From: Manduca sexta
Lineage: Eukaryota; Arthropoda; Insecta; Lepidoptera; Sphingidae
Direction of reading: 5' to 3'
Assembly: GCF_014839805.1 (NCBI RefSeq)
Contig: NC_051141.1
Span: 16,376,777-16,440,776 of the forward strand
Length of the DNA stretch: 64,000 bases
Shown here: piece by piece, positions 1-12,221 of the stretch
How positions within the stretch are numbered: position 1 is the stretch's first letter
How the letters are laid out: each line of letters begins with the position of its first letter
Program-made: the position numbers and the translations under genes
Notes under the pieces: model-generated
What the model saw: the letters and a program-made list of their open reading frames with translations, nothing else
The model's database searches: none
Told to the model about the DNA's origin: nothing

Positions 1-1356
1 AAAAATAACGAACACGTGCTACGCGTGTGTCTTTTCCTCCGTGCGTCCATCTATCCCCATCTTACTCTAAGTGTTACATAGAATAAAGCTTCAAATTTTT
101 CAGTTATTATATTTTGAATCCAATGAGTAATATTGGCAGGAGTCTTAAAGGAATAATTAAGGAATCAAACAGATAAAAGAAGTTGTATTTTGGACATTTA
201 TCTCTAATAATGTTTAATTTAGAGAAAGGGTAAATTAAGGATTTTATATTAGATAAATATTATAAACAAAAACAGTAAATCAAAGTTTCAACATTATATT
301 CATAAGGAGCTCATAAAAGTAAAGCCAAGCATGAGGAAAATTAAAAGGTACGAGACTTAGGACTTCGGAGCCATCATTGATGAAAGCCAAAGAGGAAGTG
401 TTTTTATGTATGCCAGGATTTCCTAGGGTTAAGGACTCGAAATATATGTATTAAAGTAGTGTCTATTTAAAAAAAAAATGTTTTTCGTGGGACGATAATA
501 GCAAAGACGCAAGTCTTTTAAGAATAGCATAAAAATATCACGGAAAATGATAAAACGTGTAGCAATAAAATCGCATATATCAACAAAAACATTTATTTCG
601 CAAAGCAAAAGCAAATATATGTTACATAAAATTTTAAAAACAGTGTTATCTGATATATAAAATAATCTTAACAACATATTAGGTTTTACAATATTTAAAC
701 AACACTTCCTGTGTTGGAGAAGATAGCAAGTATAATATGTGGCAGTATTGAAATATTATAACAGCCAATCTAACGTATTATAATATTTTAAATTATAACT
801 TGTTAAAAAACCCTCTTGGTATGAGATTAACTATGACCCTAAGGGCTGATTAGCATTAAATAAAGGTTATCTTTACATGTTATAAAACAAAGTCTCCCAC
901 TGCCTTCTGAACACGATATATTCACAACTACCAAATGAAGTCGAAGAAGTTTGGTATGGACACAGTTTGAGATCTTGGGGTGTAAGCTCATAATTCCGAG
1001 AAAATATAAAACACAAGCAAAGCCATGGGCAAAAGCTGGTCTTTTATTGATTATTATCCAAATAGGTAACAGATGTATTATCATTGATTAATTAAATATG
1101 TGACAATGTTTATATTATATTTTAGGCTATAAATAATTTTCATTTGATGTTTTATAAATGAGCAACAATTAAAAATCTTTCTTGTTTTTTTTTGCCTGCA
1201 TGGCTCATTGTAGTGTTGACCGTGTTTTAAGATACATTATTTTATTCTTAACATTACTACGTTGATTACGCTGAGCACATATTTGCATCAACATTTATAC
1301 AGAAATGTAAAAAAAAATCTCCTAATATCATAATACCTCGATAGCTGCAACTATAC

Positions 1357-1416
1357 AAAATTCGTTGACGTTTTAGCCTAAAATATTTATTTTAGGCTAA
1401 AACGTCAACGAATTTT
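1357..1416. repeat. Perfect inverted repeat, 29-bp arms, 2-bp loop
   Basis: The left arm 1357-1385 is the exact reverse complement of the right arm 1388-1416, separated by TT. The core of the arm is CGTTGACGTTTTAGCC. No mismatch is present, so it can form a near-complete hairpin or cruciform. No gene or recognisable transposon end is attached to it. Confidence 0.95.
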
Positions 1417-1972
1417 AGTAAAGTTCAAACGCGTGGCATTTATAATATGAATATGTAATATAGACGAAGAATAAATACATAATATAATATAAATATATAA
1501 TATTTCAATACAACTCAAAACATCTTTCCATAAAAATTACTATGAGACCACACACAACACCTAAATTTTGTAAATCTTCGCATCTAAGTATAGATAGAAA
1601 TTCGAAAACATACATTAATGGAATTAAAATTACATTACCTTTATGTGTGTTACCTTTAAAGGATTTAAAGCTATACAGCTTAATATATTATAGCTGCCTG
1701 GTGTAATGACCTTTAGTGGACGCGATCCATAATAATCACTTGATAAACGCTACTGCTGTTCTATCAACATTATCCAAGATATCAGGAGCGGGTGATAAAT
1801 CCGAGCTATTTTGTTGTCACGTCATTATCATAACAAAAATCTCGATAGACATCGTCGAATGTCCATATGTTTGGGGAAAACCAATATTAACACGTTTTCG
1901 GATATGGATTTAATTATTTTGACAATTGTTTCCTTGTAGAAATGTTTGTGTTGCCCCGGCGCAGTTGGAAAG

Positions 1973-2010
1973 ATATAAAAGCAGGTGGATATAGAATTAG
2001 TATCCACACC
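1973..2010 (+). promoter_or_regulatory. Isolated TATA-like core promoter motif
   Basis: TATAAAAG starts at about 1975 inside the less AT-rich stretch AAGATATAAAAGCAGG, with a plausible start region about 30 bases downstream. The only ATG close downstream (about 2016) opens a seven-codon frame, so no gene is attached. This may be chance or a decayed promoter. Confidence 0.2.
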
Positions 2011-2936
2011 AACAGATGCACGTGAAGAACGTCTTCTAATTTCTATAAAAACGATTTCACGGATCTCCTAAATGTGGATGATTTTGTCAAGCCAACTGTG
2101 CCAAAAAACTCTCAACTTCCTTTTGTATACAAGGCATATTCAATGAGTAACCCCTAGCTAGTCTTATCTTGATACTCCACACATTCAAAGATATTAGATA
2201 AAGTGGAATTATAATATTGTTTCCACCTATCACCTTCAGCATGAATTAAAGTGCTATCAATAAAAACTAATTACAACGATTCGAAGCAGAAAATAACAAA
2301 TATCTTATAGTATACAATAATCACATAAAATGACCATGTAAGTAAAACTCTTAGGCTCCGCGTAGACGAATTCAATTTATTGGACCTGGCAAATGACAAA
2401 ACGGCGGAAACGAACAACATCGTTTCGATTTCATAGAATTAGTAAGAAGAACCAAACTATAGCAGTTGTATCAACTAATAGCCACATAAATTATTTTTGA
2501 TAAGAAATGGTAATGTAGAAGTGGAATGAATATAAACTATGGGGGAAGTGGAATATTGTGGTGTGTTGAACCAAAAATATTTGTCCTACAATGAACTGAG
2601 AAACAAAAACAATATAAATTAAAATTGTTTTTTATTATAATTTTTGGCGCAAAGCCCATTTGTGATCTTATGGCAAGCTTTTTTAAGAAATTCCAATACA
2701 AACAGACTGTCAAAATAATTCGATGCGTGGGATATAGATGACCAATTCGATATAAGTACATAGACAACTAAATTGGAATCGAAAAGATGGATCTAAATGT
2801 CGTTTTTTGACAATTAATCAACGTACAAGAAATCACCATTCCCTAAATAATATTTTATATTCATAGTATAATTATTCAAATTTTACAATAAAATATGAAG
2901 AAAGACTTATAACAATATGATATAGTCACTCTGATA

Positions 2937-4665
2937 CTAACTCATTTCAAAAGAACTGTTAACATGTGCATTATCTAAACTTTTCTTTTTAATACAAGGC
3001 ATGTCCCACATAACTTGGGACCTCATTAGTTCCTCTGCATCCTCGAAAGTTTGAGGCATTACCTTGTTTGCCGTTTCGGGCAGCGAGAAACAGAGTAACG
3101 CGGCAAAAATTGCCATACAACCTACCAATACCAAGGGTAGCCACGGCTGGATAGTATTTAAATATGGTACGTAAGGAGAAATCACCATGGCTGTAAACCC
3201 ACAAATGTGAACGATTGAGGTAGCAGTCCCTCTAACCTGGGCCGGAAACATTTCCGCCGCCCACTGCATGCAAGCATTCATGACCATGTTCACTCCAAAT
3301 CTAGCGACAACACTGCATAGCACGGATGCCAAGCCTCCGCCCACGAAAGGCGTTATTAAACTAAAAATACCACATACGAACATAGCTATAATTGTCAACC
3401 ATTTTCTACCAAACCAATCTAAAATAAATGATAACAATACCAAAGAAGGTAACTCGGTGAACGATATAATTGTAAAAGAAAGAAAGAAATCAAACTCCAG
3501 CTGTCCTATGGTCCTAACTAGAGCATCATATACTATCATAGCACAAAAGAACTCTAAACTCATACAAAATAACATGCGACGGAGAAGAGGCCTCTTAAGT
3601 AGATCTATTATTGTATTATGTTGATCAGTTTGATTTTTTGACTTCATCACCGATAGCTTGAATTGCTCAATCAGTTTCATTGGAATTTCTTTTTTGTTAA
3701 CTTTACTTATATTTTGTGCTTTTTTAATAGCATCGTCGTAACGTCCCTTGGACATCAGCCAACGTGGACTTTCAGGAGTGACAAATGGAGTAAGTACAGC
3801 TAAAGCAAGAGGGATGCTCGTGACTAATGAAGTTATTTGCCAATGATTGCAAGCCAGAGCTATCCAAGGCAGCGCACACACACCGAGGGTGAAGAAAATA
3901 CTAAACGACAAGTTAGCCATAATCGTCCTATACTTTGGCGCTACATATTCGAGCACAAGTAAGTAAATCATCATCATGCAGTTATCGTAAGACATGCCCC
4001 ATGAAGAAGCGGCATATAGTAAACACAAGGAAATTTTGGGCAAATGTACTGCCCACCCCCGCTACGCAACCAATTAAGTTACTGACCACTGCAGCAGGCA
4101 GTCTTCCAAAGCGATCTGCAATCCAACCCACTATAAAACCACCGATGATGGATCCAACAAAGAAGATTGACTGGGCGGTAGCTTGGTAGCTAGCTCTGTC
4201 ACAAACCCACCCTAACTCACTCGATATTGTCGGATAAGGTATTTCAGTTTGATTAAACTCCCATCCATGCTGACATGACTGTGTTCCCCACGTGTCGTTG
4301 GGCTTGATTCCAGAGGCAAGTACTTCAGTCCAGTTGGCAACAAATTCAGTGCATCTTGAATATCCAAATATTGAGTTGTCCGTTGGGATTGCTAGTTCCC
4401 GTCTTTCGATTAGCGTTAAGTTTTCCAATTCCGGTATCCTGCACCAATGGTTAGGAGATACTTCCGTCAAGAAGAGTTGTGAAAAGTAACTGAACACTCC
4501 AAAAATGTAAAAGGGTCCCATCAAGAAGAATAAATAAACTTGATACCGGCCAAATTCACCGGCTGCTGAGAGTAGTTGATCATAATCGACATCTTTTACT
4601 AACTCCGTATCTTCTTTCGCTTCTGAGTTATCGACCCCGTTATTCTTCGATGTCTTGTCCTCCAT
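2937..4665 (-). CDS. Organic cation transporter-like MFS protein (SLC22 type), frameshifted
   Basis: A single exon of 1729 bases. It would encode about 575 residues, normal for the family, if one base were removed. These plasma-membrane carriers move organic cations or zwitterions such as carnitine-like compounds; the substrate cannot be told here. Visible family features: a first membrane segment near residues 40-62; a large Cys-rich extracellular loop with NLT, NWT, NDT and NQT glycosylation sequons; the MFS motif GWIADRFGRLP; SYDNC...LEYVAPKYR; PESPRWLM followed by a basic stretch; DWFGRK; AAEMFPAQVRGTATS; and a C-terminal LPETANKVMPQTFEDAEEL. The 5' part (3982-4665) is in one frame and the 3' part (2937-4043) in another. 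The switch falls at the plus-strand CCCC run 3997-4000, inside RFFMG/MSYDNC. The start ATG at 4665 gives the usual acidic cytoplasmic N-terminus. The frameshift may be an assembly or homopolymer error, a polymorphism, or real loss of function. All other motifs are intact, which argues for a recent event or an error. Confidence 0.9.
3997..4000 (-). other. Single-base frameshift in the transporter
   Basis: On the minus strand the codons run TTC ATG GGG CAT (frame of the 5' half). The conserved continuation MSYDNC is read only if one G of the GGGG run is dropped. Both halves are open for hundreds of codons on their own side, so the break is confined to this run. Confidence 0.9.
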
Positions 4666-7166
4666 TTCTTAAGTCTAGTAACTACAGCTTATTTGTTAAC
4701 AATTGACGGAATTGTCCTGCGTACTACATAAATGCTCCTTGACAATTTCAATTGTATTTTTTTTAAAGGCGATTACATCTTGATTTCGTCCCGACTAATG
4801 TTTGACTGCAAAGTCTTAGTGGAAAGTACTTAATATAAGTGATTCCGCGGATGACGCAGAGATAAAATGTAATTGTTGATAAATATGTATAAGATTATGT
4901 GATAGTTATCATAATGAACACACTGTCCGTCTATGGCGTAACTTTAATTAGTTTTAAATGCTATACTTTACTTTCGTGTTATCAAATTTAATTTCTGGGT
5001 CTTAATGAAAATTCCTACAATTGTATGTTTAAAAAATCTGCTTTTATTGATGTAATTAAAGAAAGAGTTGCGTCATTCAGTTGTATATGGTAATTACTAC
5101 GCATGAACGTCCATAAGATAATAAAGAAATGAACTTTAACCATTAAAGGAGAGGAATTTGGGCTACAGAAGCCTTGCAACTACCCTAACCACATAATAGA
5201 ACCGCAGTCTTATATATAATAGTAAAAATAGGTCTACCAAGCAAAAGAGTACATGCAAGAGTTATAGAAGGCGATTAATAAAAATTGAAATTCATATTAC
5301 TATTGTTAGCATCAATATTCGGTTTTGATGATGCAATCTACATTATTTTAGAAAATAACCTATTTTCCAAGCCTGTTGTGAAGCAAACCCATACTCGAAG
5401 AATTTATAAATCAGACGTGATCTGACTGGAAATCTCACAAATGGTTTACAGCGACGAGATGTTGTGAGGCAACCGTCTTAGCAATGATTATAATACTTTT
5501 ATAATGTCACTTGGCAGATTTGAAATATATTACGTCATTTAGTTTTGTAGTGGCTTTAGTTATTCTGTGAGTAATTAACTTCCCATTAATAAATCTATTG
5601 TAATGTTACGTTAAATTATTTATATTACAGATGTTCTAAAGCTTCCAGTTTTCTAACTCAATCAGTATGAAGGAGATAAGTTTCAGTAATAATAATAAAA
5701 TCAGGTTAGCCTCATATTTTATTTATACTGAGAAGGGCATCCACTTTTCGGCAAGTGTGTTCCGCCCTATGATGTGATAGGGGGCGATCCTGCCGCCATA
5801 ACAGCACAAATTACAGATTCGAAGCTGATAGCGAGTAGAAAAACCAAGTTAATTTTTTGGCCCGACTCCGGATTCAAACCCGGGTCCTCAGAGCGGTGGT
5901 CTTATGACGCACGTAATACAACTACGCCCGGATGGCAGCCAGTCAAATAAAAGCTAAACTACTGAATGGATCTAATAAAATTTGGCACTATAAACAAATA
6001 CTGTATTAATGTATCAGGAGTTTTTATTCTAGAAAATTCCATGTTGGGACATTCTTTACGTTAAATCGTGTATAATAAACGTCTTTGTCTTACTTTATAT
6101 TAAGTGCATATCTGTTTGTCCACAAATCTTTTATGTGATTTTAATACAATCGACATCCCACGAAAGAACGCAAGGGAAGCCATAGGTGGGAAATATCCCG
6201 ACTGACTGATCTCTTTAACTTTACATGCGTCCATCATTTATAGCAAGCCAGTCGGCACATAAACGACAAACCTACCGTTTTATCCATATGTTTTTTAAAT
6301 CGATCTCCTCACTTTTATATTGTTGTGGAAATTGACGCCAGGACTTTTCGAAGTCCACTTAAACTGCCAATAGATCAAAATATAGGTGATATACGATATT
6401 AAACTGTCTTGATATGGTTTTATGGTTTAATATACGGTTGAATAACGTTAAGCCTGAATTTTAATGTAAACTACTAATACTTATTCGTTTAATTAACAAA
6501 TAGATATGTGCTAAAGTTGCCCTCTTGTTAATCGTTATATGTATAACATGGGTCAAGTCGAGCAGTGATTGTACTTTGTCTCAGACATTAGTTTTAAATT
6601 AATAGATTGTTGTTTTGTTATATGTATACTTAGTTAATAGAATTTAAGAATTTTGAAGATTTTTCAACAGTTTTGTTTTTGAGCCCATGCTCAACAAAAA
6701 TGATATTTCTTGCAATCAATTAGGCTTTATTTAAATTGATAGGTTATGTTAATGATATTTAATATGGTATTCTAAGTATAATAATAATTTAACATTGCAA
6801 CATATTCATTAATTGCACTTTTTAATTTGTAATGCAGTTTAATATTTTATACTAAACAATGGTTTAAATTACGTAAGCACGCATTTTTTGTGTAATCAGC
6901 TCATGCTGAAATTATTATTAATTTCGTTAACAACTAAATGGAAATAAAGACAATCATAGTAATTGGTACCTACGGTTTATGACGTCACTAATTGACATAA
7001 TAACGAGTGTCTAATCTCGTCAAATTAATATCTTTATTAATGTTTACGTATATAGGTTTAATTGTAGTTGTATAAGTAAATTATTTTGAGATAATAAGAT
7101 ATTATATAATATAAGGTACAGTATACAATAAAACCATGAATTAAACTGTTACTATTAGATATAATA
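4666..7166. other. Intergenic, upstream of transporter
   Basis: No coding exon is recognisable. The transporter promoter should lie just above 4665, but no clear TATA or initiator motif stands out. It contains a SINE-A copy at 5731-5940. The rest is AT-rich and featureless to my reading. Confidence 0.5.
5731..5940 (-). repeat. SINE-A copy (tRNA-related)
   Basis: In reverse orientation it shows the B-box-like GGGTTTGAATCC, the GGCCAAAA junction, the GAGTAGAAAAACC-type body and the tail CTTCTC. It matches the well-preserved copy at 46684-46923. Confidence 0.8.
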
Positions 7167-8443
7167 CAGTGACACTATAACATGTTGCACCGAAAATAAA
7201 ATAAGATCGGCTTACCTTAGTCTTAACCGCAAATGTCACTTTCAAAAAAGGAACGCAAACTTTTTAAAAAGTTTGTATACAGACTAGTAGGGCACGGCCG
7301 CGGTAATGGTCATCGCGGCGCGAATGAATGGAGCCTCACATCGGCTAGCCATGTGTAGGCATGCGTGTTGCGGTCGGCACTTGGTACGTAAAAACGATAC
7401 CGCACTGGCCGCAAGGATGCTACGGCCAATTACTTTTTTGTCTCATTTTATGAAATATTTTATTAATGTCAAACAAAATTAATATATACTTGTATTGTTT
7501 AAAAAAGGAACTATTTTTTTTAAAGAATCCTCATGCCTATTTATGAACGTTTACGCAATTAATAAGTTTGTTGCATAATGCAGTATGAAGTGTACGACTT
7601 GATTACATAAAAGCGGTCTTAAAGCATGAAATGAATATTATTTTTTAATACTAGCCAATAATAATGTGAAATATTAAAAAGTTATAGAACATTTATATAT
7701 CTTGTCATATCCAATTTATTTTTGTCATGAAACAATTTCATGTAATTGAATATGTAGTTCGCACGAGTAAACAAAGCGATTTTTTTACAAACCGACATTT
7801 TTAATCATTTTAAGGTATTGTGACTAGTAAACCTATGTTGATTGTTGATATTCATAAAATACATTTTAGTCAAACTTGAGTTAAGGATAAAAAAAATGAT
7901 GTTATCTATAACAAATAGGGGCTTCGCTGTAATGTTATTTTTCTAGCTTCCATTCCACAGATTTGGGTCCGTCAGCTGACGTCATCCCTCCTTGTTCTAT
8001 AGACACAGAGGCCTGGTGGGGTAATTAGTTGTGTATCCTATGCCATAGGTTATTTTGAAAGTTCATAATAACCACGTAACGCACCTCATTGCGTTTATGA
8101 GAATTAAAAATAGCAAATATTACACACATTACACGTTTATTCCCGAAGGGGTAAGCAAAGGCGCAATCAGAGCACCCACTTAACGCCAAGTGAGTTCCGC
8201 CCCATGATGTGATGTTGGTCGAGCCTATCGCCATATCGAGCACAAATTCCAGACTCCGGGCTGAGCAGAAAAACCTAGATATCATTTTGCCCGCGCCGCG
8301 ATGATCATTGTGGCGGCCGTGCTCCCCATTGTATACAAACTTCTTTAAAAATTTGCGTTCCTTTTTTGAAAGTGACGTTTTCAGTTAAGACTCAGGTAAG
8401 CCGATCTTTTTTATTTTCGGTGCATAATTTTATAGTGCCACTG
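7167..8443. mobile_element. About 1.28-kb element with long terminal inverted repeats (Tc1/mariner-like ends)
   Basis: The left end 7167-7322 and right end 8292-8443 are imperfect inverted copies of about 155 bp. Both start CAGTG(A/G)CACTATAA and continue through GCACCGAAAATAAAA, AAGATCGGCTTACC, GTCACTTTCAAAAAAGGAACGC and GTTTGTATAC to GCCGC...CGCGGCGC. The outer ends are flanked by TA on both sides, as expected for Tc1/mariner target duplication, although this assignment is inference. No transposase frame is visible between the ends, so it is non-autonomous. A truncated SINE-A copy abuts the inner side of the right TIR. Confidence 0.75.
8136..8291 (-). repeat. SINE-A copy, 5' truncated, inside the TIR element
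   Basis: It has the reverse complement of the SINE-A body and tail: CCCCTTCGGGAATAAA, ACTCACTTGGCG, GCGATAGGCTCG, GTCTGGAATTTGTGC. Its tRNA-related head is missing exactly where the right TIR begins, so the two breakpoints coincide. Confidence 0.75.
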
Positions 8444-9217
8444 TATTATAATATCAAGGTCCTATGACGACAATATATAAACGATTCACAAATAGTATTC
8501 CTTTTTCTAAGCGCCATCTGTTTTGTACAAAAGGAAATAGGTAACAACATGGACCACCAGGCTTTGTACTTTTAAAAGTAGTGTAGTGAAGTTAGAGATG
8601 GCGTTAAAACAAACAATACTGTTTCGTTCATCGAGATAATCTGTGGGAAATTTTACGTTATAATTTAAGTAAATTTTTGTATGGAAAGTTCTGTACCAGC
8701 ATGAAAATCTTGTAAATTTCTATGTTATTTATATAGAAATTTTTACAGCACACTTAAAACACGACATCGAAACATTGGCCTCGTGGTTGTATGTAAATAC
8801 CATTGACGTAAAATATAGAGACAAACGTCCATATAAACTATTTGTTTAAAATCTGGAGTTACAACTAAAGTTCACTGCAGCCCTAAAATATCAATCGTCG
8901 GCTAACCAAACTATTTAAACATGCAGTGCTAAAGCGCTTTAAATAGAGTATAATTAAAATGGAAAAGCAATAAAAAAATAAAAAATATCACTGGCAGCTT
9001 ATTATAAGGTTGCATGTTACTTTTGATGTGATTATTGAATTATATGACACATGACTCTAAATCTTTTTTTAGGCAAAATTTCCAATAATCCCAAAAGATA
9101 ATTAAAGGAGGTACCATGAATTACCAACAAATTTTTACCAACATAAAAATTTCGAATCCCATTTTTGCAACTAAGTAAAATGAACATAGACCTCTAACGT
9201 AGTGTTATATCCTCGTT

Positions 9218-9440
9218 GATAGGACCATTGACGTTTATTCTATAGACACGAACGTCCATATAAACTATTTGTTCAAAACCTGAAATAAAATGGCAACCAA
9301 AACGTCACTATTTTTGGTTATAACCTATTTATTCACTAAAACAACAAATAATTTTACTTATTTGACTAATATTTTTTATTCAAATCCAGGTTTACATTTA
9401 GACTCGAGTTCTTATATCATGAGCGTCACTCCGCATACAA
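9218..9440 (+). repeat. Dispersed repeat family G, copy 1
   Basis: Shares TTCTATAGACACGAACGTCC, TAAACTATTTGTTCAAAA, AACGTCACTATT, CCAGGTTTACA and TTAGACTCGAGTTCTTATAT with 47220-47430 in the same orientation. A shorter relative occurs near 8797-8870. Class unknown. Confidence 0.7.
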
Positions 9441-10368
9441 GCACAAGCAACATTGACCACACTAAAGTCAATTTGAATGGATTGCAGTTCAACTGCGTTG
9501 AACACAGTGAATGTTCTGAACGCCAAATCTAGTACGTAGAACATAATCTCATATGGATGCATAGGACCTTGTAATAGTAAGATATAGTATTATCAAACAA
9601 CTATAGAGAAATCATGTAATTGTTACTTCTCTCTTTCTACATAAAACTAGTGTTACGCGCCACTATCCTAGCCGATGACATCGGGTGTTTCCGGAAGTAT
9701 TCGGCTGCGTGGGCAGGCTGGCAGAAGAGAAGATATGTCACGCGGCGACTATTCTATTATTCTCTCTGGTTGCACGTAGTAAAAAAAATGTCTTAAAGTG
9801 TATTCTGTAATTATTTTTGCTAAAATAATGTTTAATAATGTAAACAGAGCGTTTAACACATTTTTTTAGATTATATCGAGGTTTTTATATTTTAATTTTC
9901 TCCTGATGTTTCGAAGATTGTAGCATGGTCGCGGGACGGATTGAGGTGTTGGTCGTCCGAAAATTTACGTTATAAAATCTATCTATAATAAAAATATTTT
10001 AACTAAATCGTAACTTTTTAAAACATAAATAATTAAGAAATTTCTTCATTCAGAAATTAACATTATTTATTAGCTTTTGTCTATGAAAGCCGGACAATGT
10101 TATATATTAAAGTTTGTTAGTATAATGACTAAGATAGCTCTAGATAATTCAACACTTACTCCCAAGTTTCAAGAATATATTGAGCGGACATATGGAAAAT
10201 TGTCATACAAAAATATTGTGCTTATGCGATGGTCCATCAATCTACCGTGAAATAGCGAAACACTAATGTAAAATACTGCATATTTTTTCATATCTTTTCT
10301 GCAAATTAAATATATTATTTTTGTATTCATATTGGACCTTGTGACATCTTGTCACACGCACATCACTA

Positions 10369-10580
10369 CGTAGTATAAAACAAAGTCGCTTTCTCTGTCC
10401 CTATGTCCCTTTGTACGCTTAAATCTTTAAAACTACGCAACGGATTTCGATGCGGTTTTTTGAATAGATAGAGTGATTCAAGAGGAAGGTTTATATGTAT
10501 AATAACATCCATTAAGTAGTGGTGAATTACTGTTATTTTGTTATGTTATACCCGTGCGAAGCCAGAGCGGGCCGCTAGTT
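10369..10580 (+). repeat. Helitron-like non-autonomous repeat (candidate)
   Basis: Reads ACGTAGTATAAAACAAAGTC, then ...ACTACGCAACGGATTTCGAT..., and ends GCGGGCCGCTAG followed by T. The CTAG-like 3' end with no visible target duplication suits a Helitron, and this wording is familiar from lepidopteran dispersed repeats. The class is inference. Confidence 0.4.
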
Positions 10581-11513
10581 TCAAATAAGACAATAACTTA
10601 TTTCCAATTGGTAATAACTTGGATCACAAATTTGCTGCTGATGTTCGGTCTATAACTAAGTTTAATGTCTTTGGTTACTTCATAATATTATGCAAAAACT
10701 CTATTTTCTATAGCATAAATGACGTGCAAGTGGGCTTATATTTGGAGGCGCCCTTACAAAACGGCGGGAAAACATTGTTTTTACCAGCTATCTGTAAGAA
10801 ATTTATGATAAAATTGAAAAAAGCAACATGATATCTATACAACATATTGTTATGTCTATTATAGTTGTTCCTATTTTTTGTTGTGAATATTGTTTCATTC
10901 ATTTCATAATGAAAATGGTAGTAAAACTGTTGACTAAACTGTTGTACATCTTCTAACGTCTTCATTTAAATTTACAATCTATTAGATAGGCAATAAGGAA
11001 CATTTTGGTCGTTTATAATTCTTATATGTAAAATTTTGTTTTTAAATAAGTTATTTATTAATCTTTGAATACTCCCACCTGTAGCTTATGCGCTATATAC
11101 GTTTACAACGAAGTCTCAAAGCCGTTCAGACGATAGCCTGAATGATTATTGCTATACAAAAACTTTCAAATATAATAGAATCAAGGAATATTGGCATTAA
11201 AGAAACTATGATAAATATGTGAAGATTTGAGTTTGGATAGTCCCCCAAATTCTACATTTACGTTACATTTATCTGCGATATTTTGTTAGAAAGCCATTTC
11301 AATCGAACTCATTCATGCTTTCAGTATCACTATAGGTACATCTAGGTACTATCTGTAAGGGTTCCCTTATACTTCATCCCCGATTTCGTGATTTCCTTGG
11401 GCGACACAACTTGAGGGAATTACAACTTTACAGGTCTACCATTTAGGTCTATGTTGCTTTGAAATTTTCTAATTTTGATTTATCTGACTACGTAGTTCGA
11501 CAGCTAAGCATTA

Positions 11514-11588
11514 GGTCTCGTGGTGTAATGGTAACACATTGGATACTAACGTATTCACAAGTACCGGGTTCGATTCCCGGCGAGGCCG
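11514..11588 (+). tRNA. tRNA or tRNA-like gene with an irregular anticodon arm
   Basis: The acceptor stem GGTCTCG (11514-11520) pairs with CGAGGCC (11581-11587), with one T-G pair. The D arm is GTGT/ACAC and the T arm CCGGG-TTCGATT-CCCGG is perfect. The anticodon arm can form TGGAT/ATTCA, but the loop between is 8 bases (ACTAACGT) instead of 7, so I do not assign an anticodon. It may be a tRNA pseudogene or the head of a tRNA-derived repeat. No SINE body follows it. Confidence 0.5.
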
Positions 11589-12221
11589 ACCTCACTATTA
11601 CTGCGCTTCCTTTTGCTTTTTAAATATTTTATAATGGTTTCCGATTTTTTATGTGTTAATTGTATAGTTGCAGCATTTACATTTTATTCGTTTCTATTTA
11701 TACGGCATTTCAATAATAAACGTAAAAAGTAGAAAACTGAAACGTAATTCTGTCTCGAAGATAACTTGACACTTTTACTTTTACTCGGTAGTAGCAATAA
11801 TAGGTTGCACGCGCGTGAAAGTCCGTCTGGGTAAAATCTTTTTCCAGGCGACAATATTGAAAATAGTGTTTGAATAATATTTTAACGAGTTAGAAGGCAT
11901 TGAAATATCACATCTAATATCTCGGAATGCTAAGGCGCAGACCACATTATAATTGGATTGTTCTAGAAGCGTCTCTCGTTGACTATAAACCGACGCGTCA
12001 TTTCGTTGTACCGATATTTTCTTCCAAGTTCCATAATCTTTGACAATTACATTTTTCAAAGTATTATAAAAAAACACGTGTCACCAACCAACACATTTAT
12101 TATAAATCCTTAACAAACAAAACACTTACAAAATAACTATGTAAATTGTCTCTTATGTATAAAAATAAAGGTGATACAATTTAAACAGCACAATACATCA
12201 TAATTAAACGCTCAACCAACA

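Larger units (their letters stand above)
1..2936. other. Gene-free left flank
   Basis: I see no convincing coding exon here. The short open frames have no recognisable motif and lie in AT-rich sequence. It holds the perfect palindrome at 1357-1416 and an isolated TATA-like motif near 1973, both listed separately. The part next to 2937 should contain the 3' untranslated region of the minus-strand transporter. A TTTATT (AATAAA on the minus strand) occurs near 2630, but I cannot tell whether it is used. Confidence 0.6.
8444..11513. other. Intergenic, repeat-bearing
   Basis: No coding exon is recognised. It contains family G (9218-9440, with a partial relative near 8797-8870) and a Helitron-like tail near 10369-10580. 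An open frame over 9290-9532 is part of family G. Confidence 0.5.

Noticed and set aside
3268..3624. Plus-strand open frame of 118 codons
   Set aside because: It is antisense to the transporter, whose minus-strand motifs are unmistakable.
11781..12077. Minus-strand open frame of 98 codons as a ferlin C-terminal extension
   Set aside because: The ferlin ends with a membrane anchor and stop at 12222. This frame has no ferlin text and is better read as 3' untranslated or intergenic sequence.
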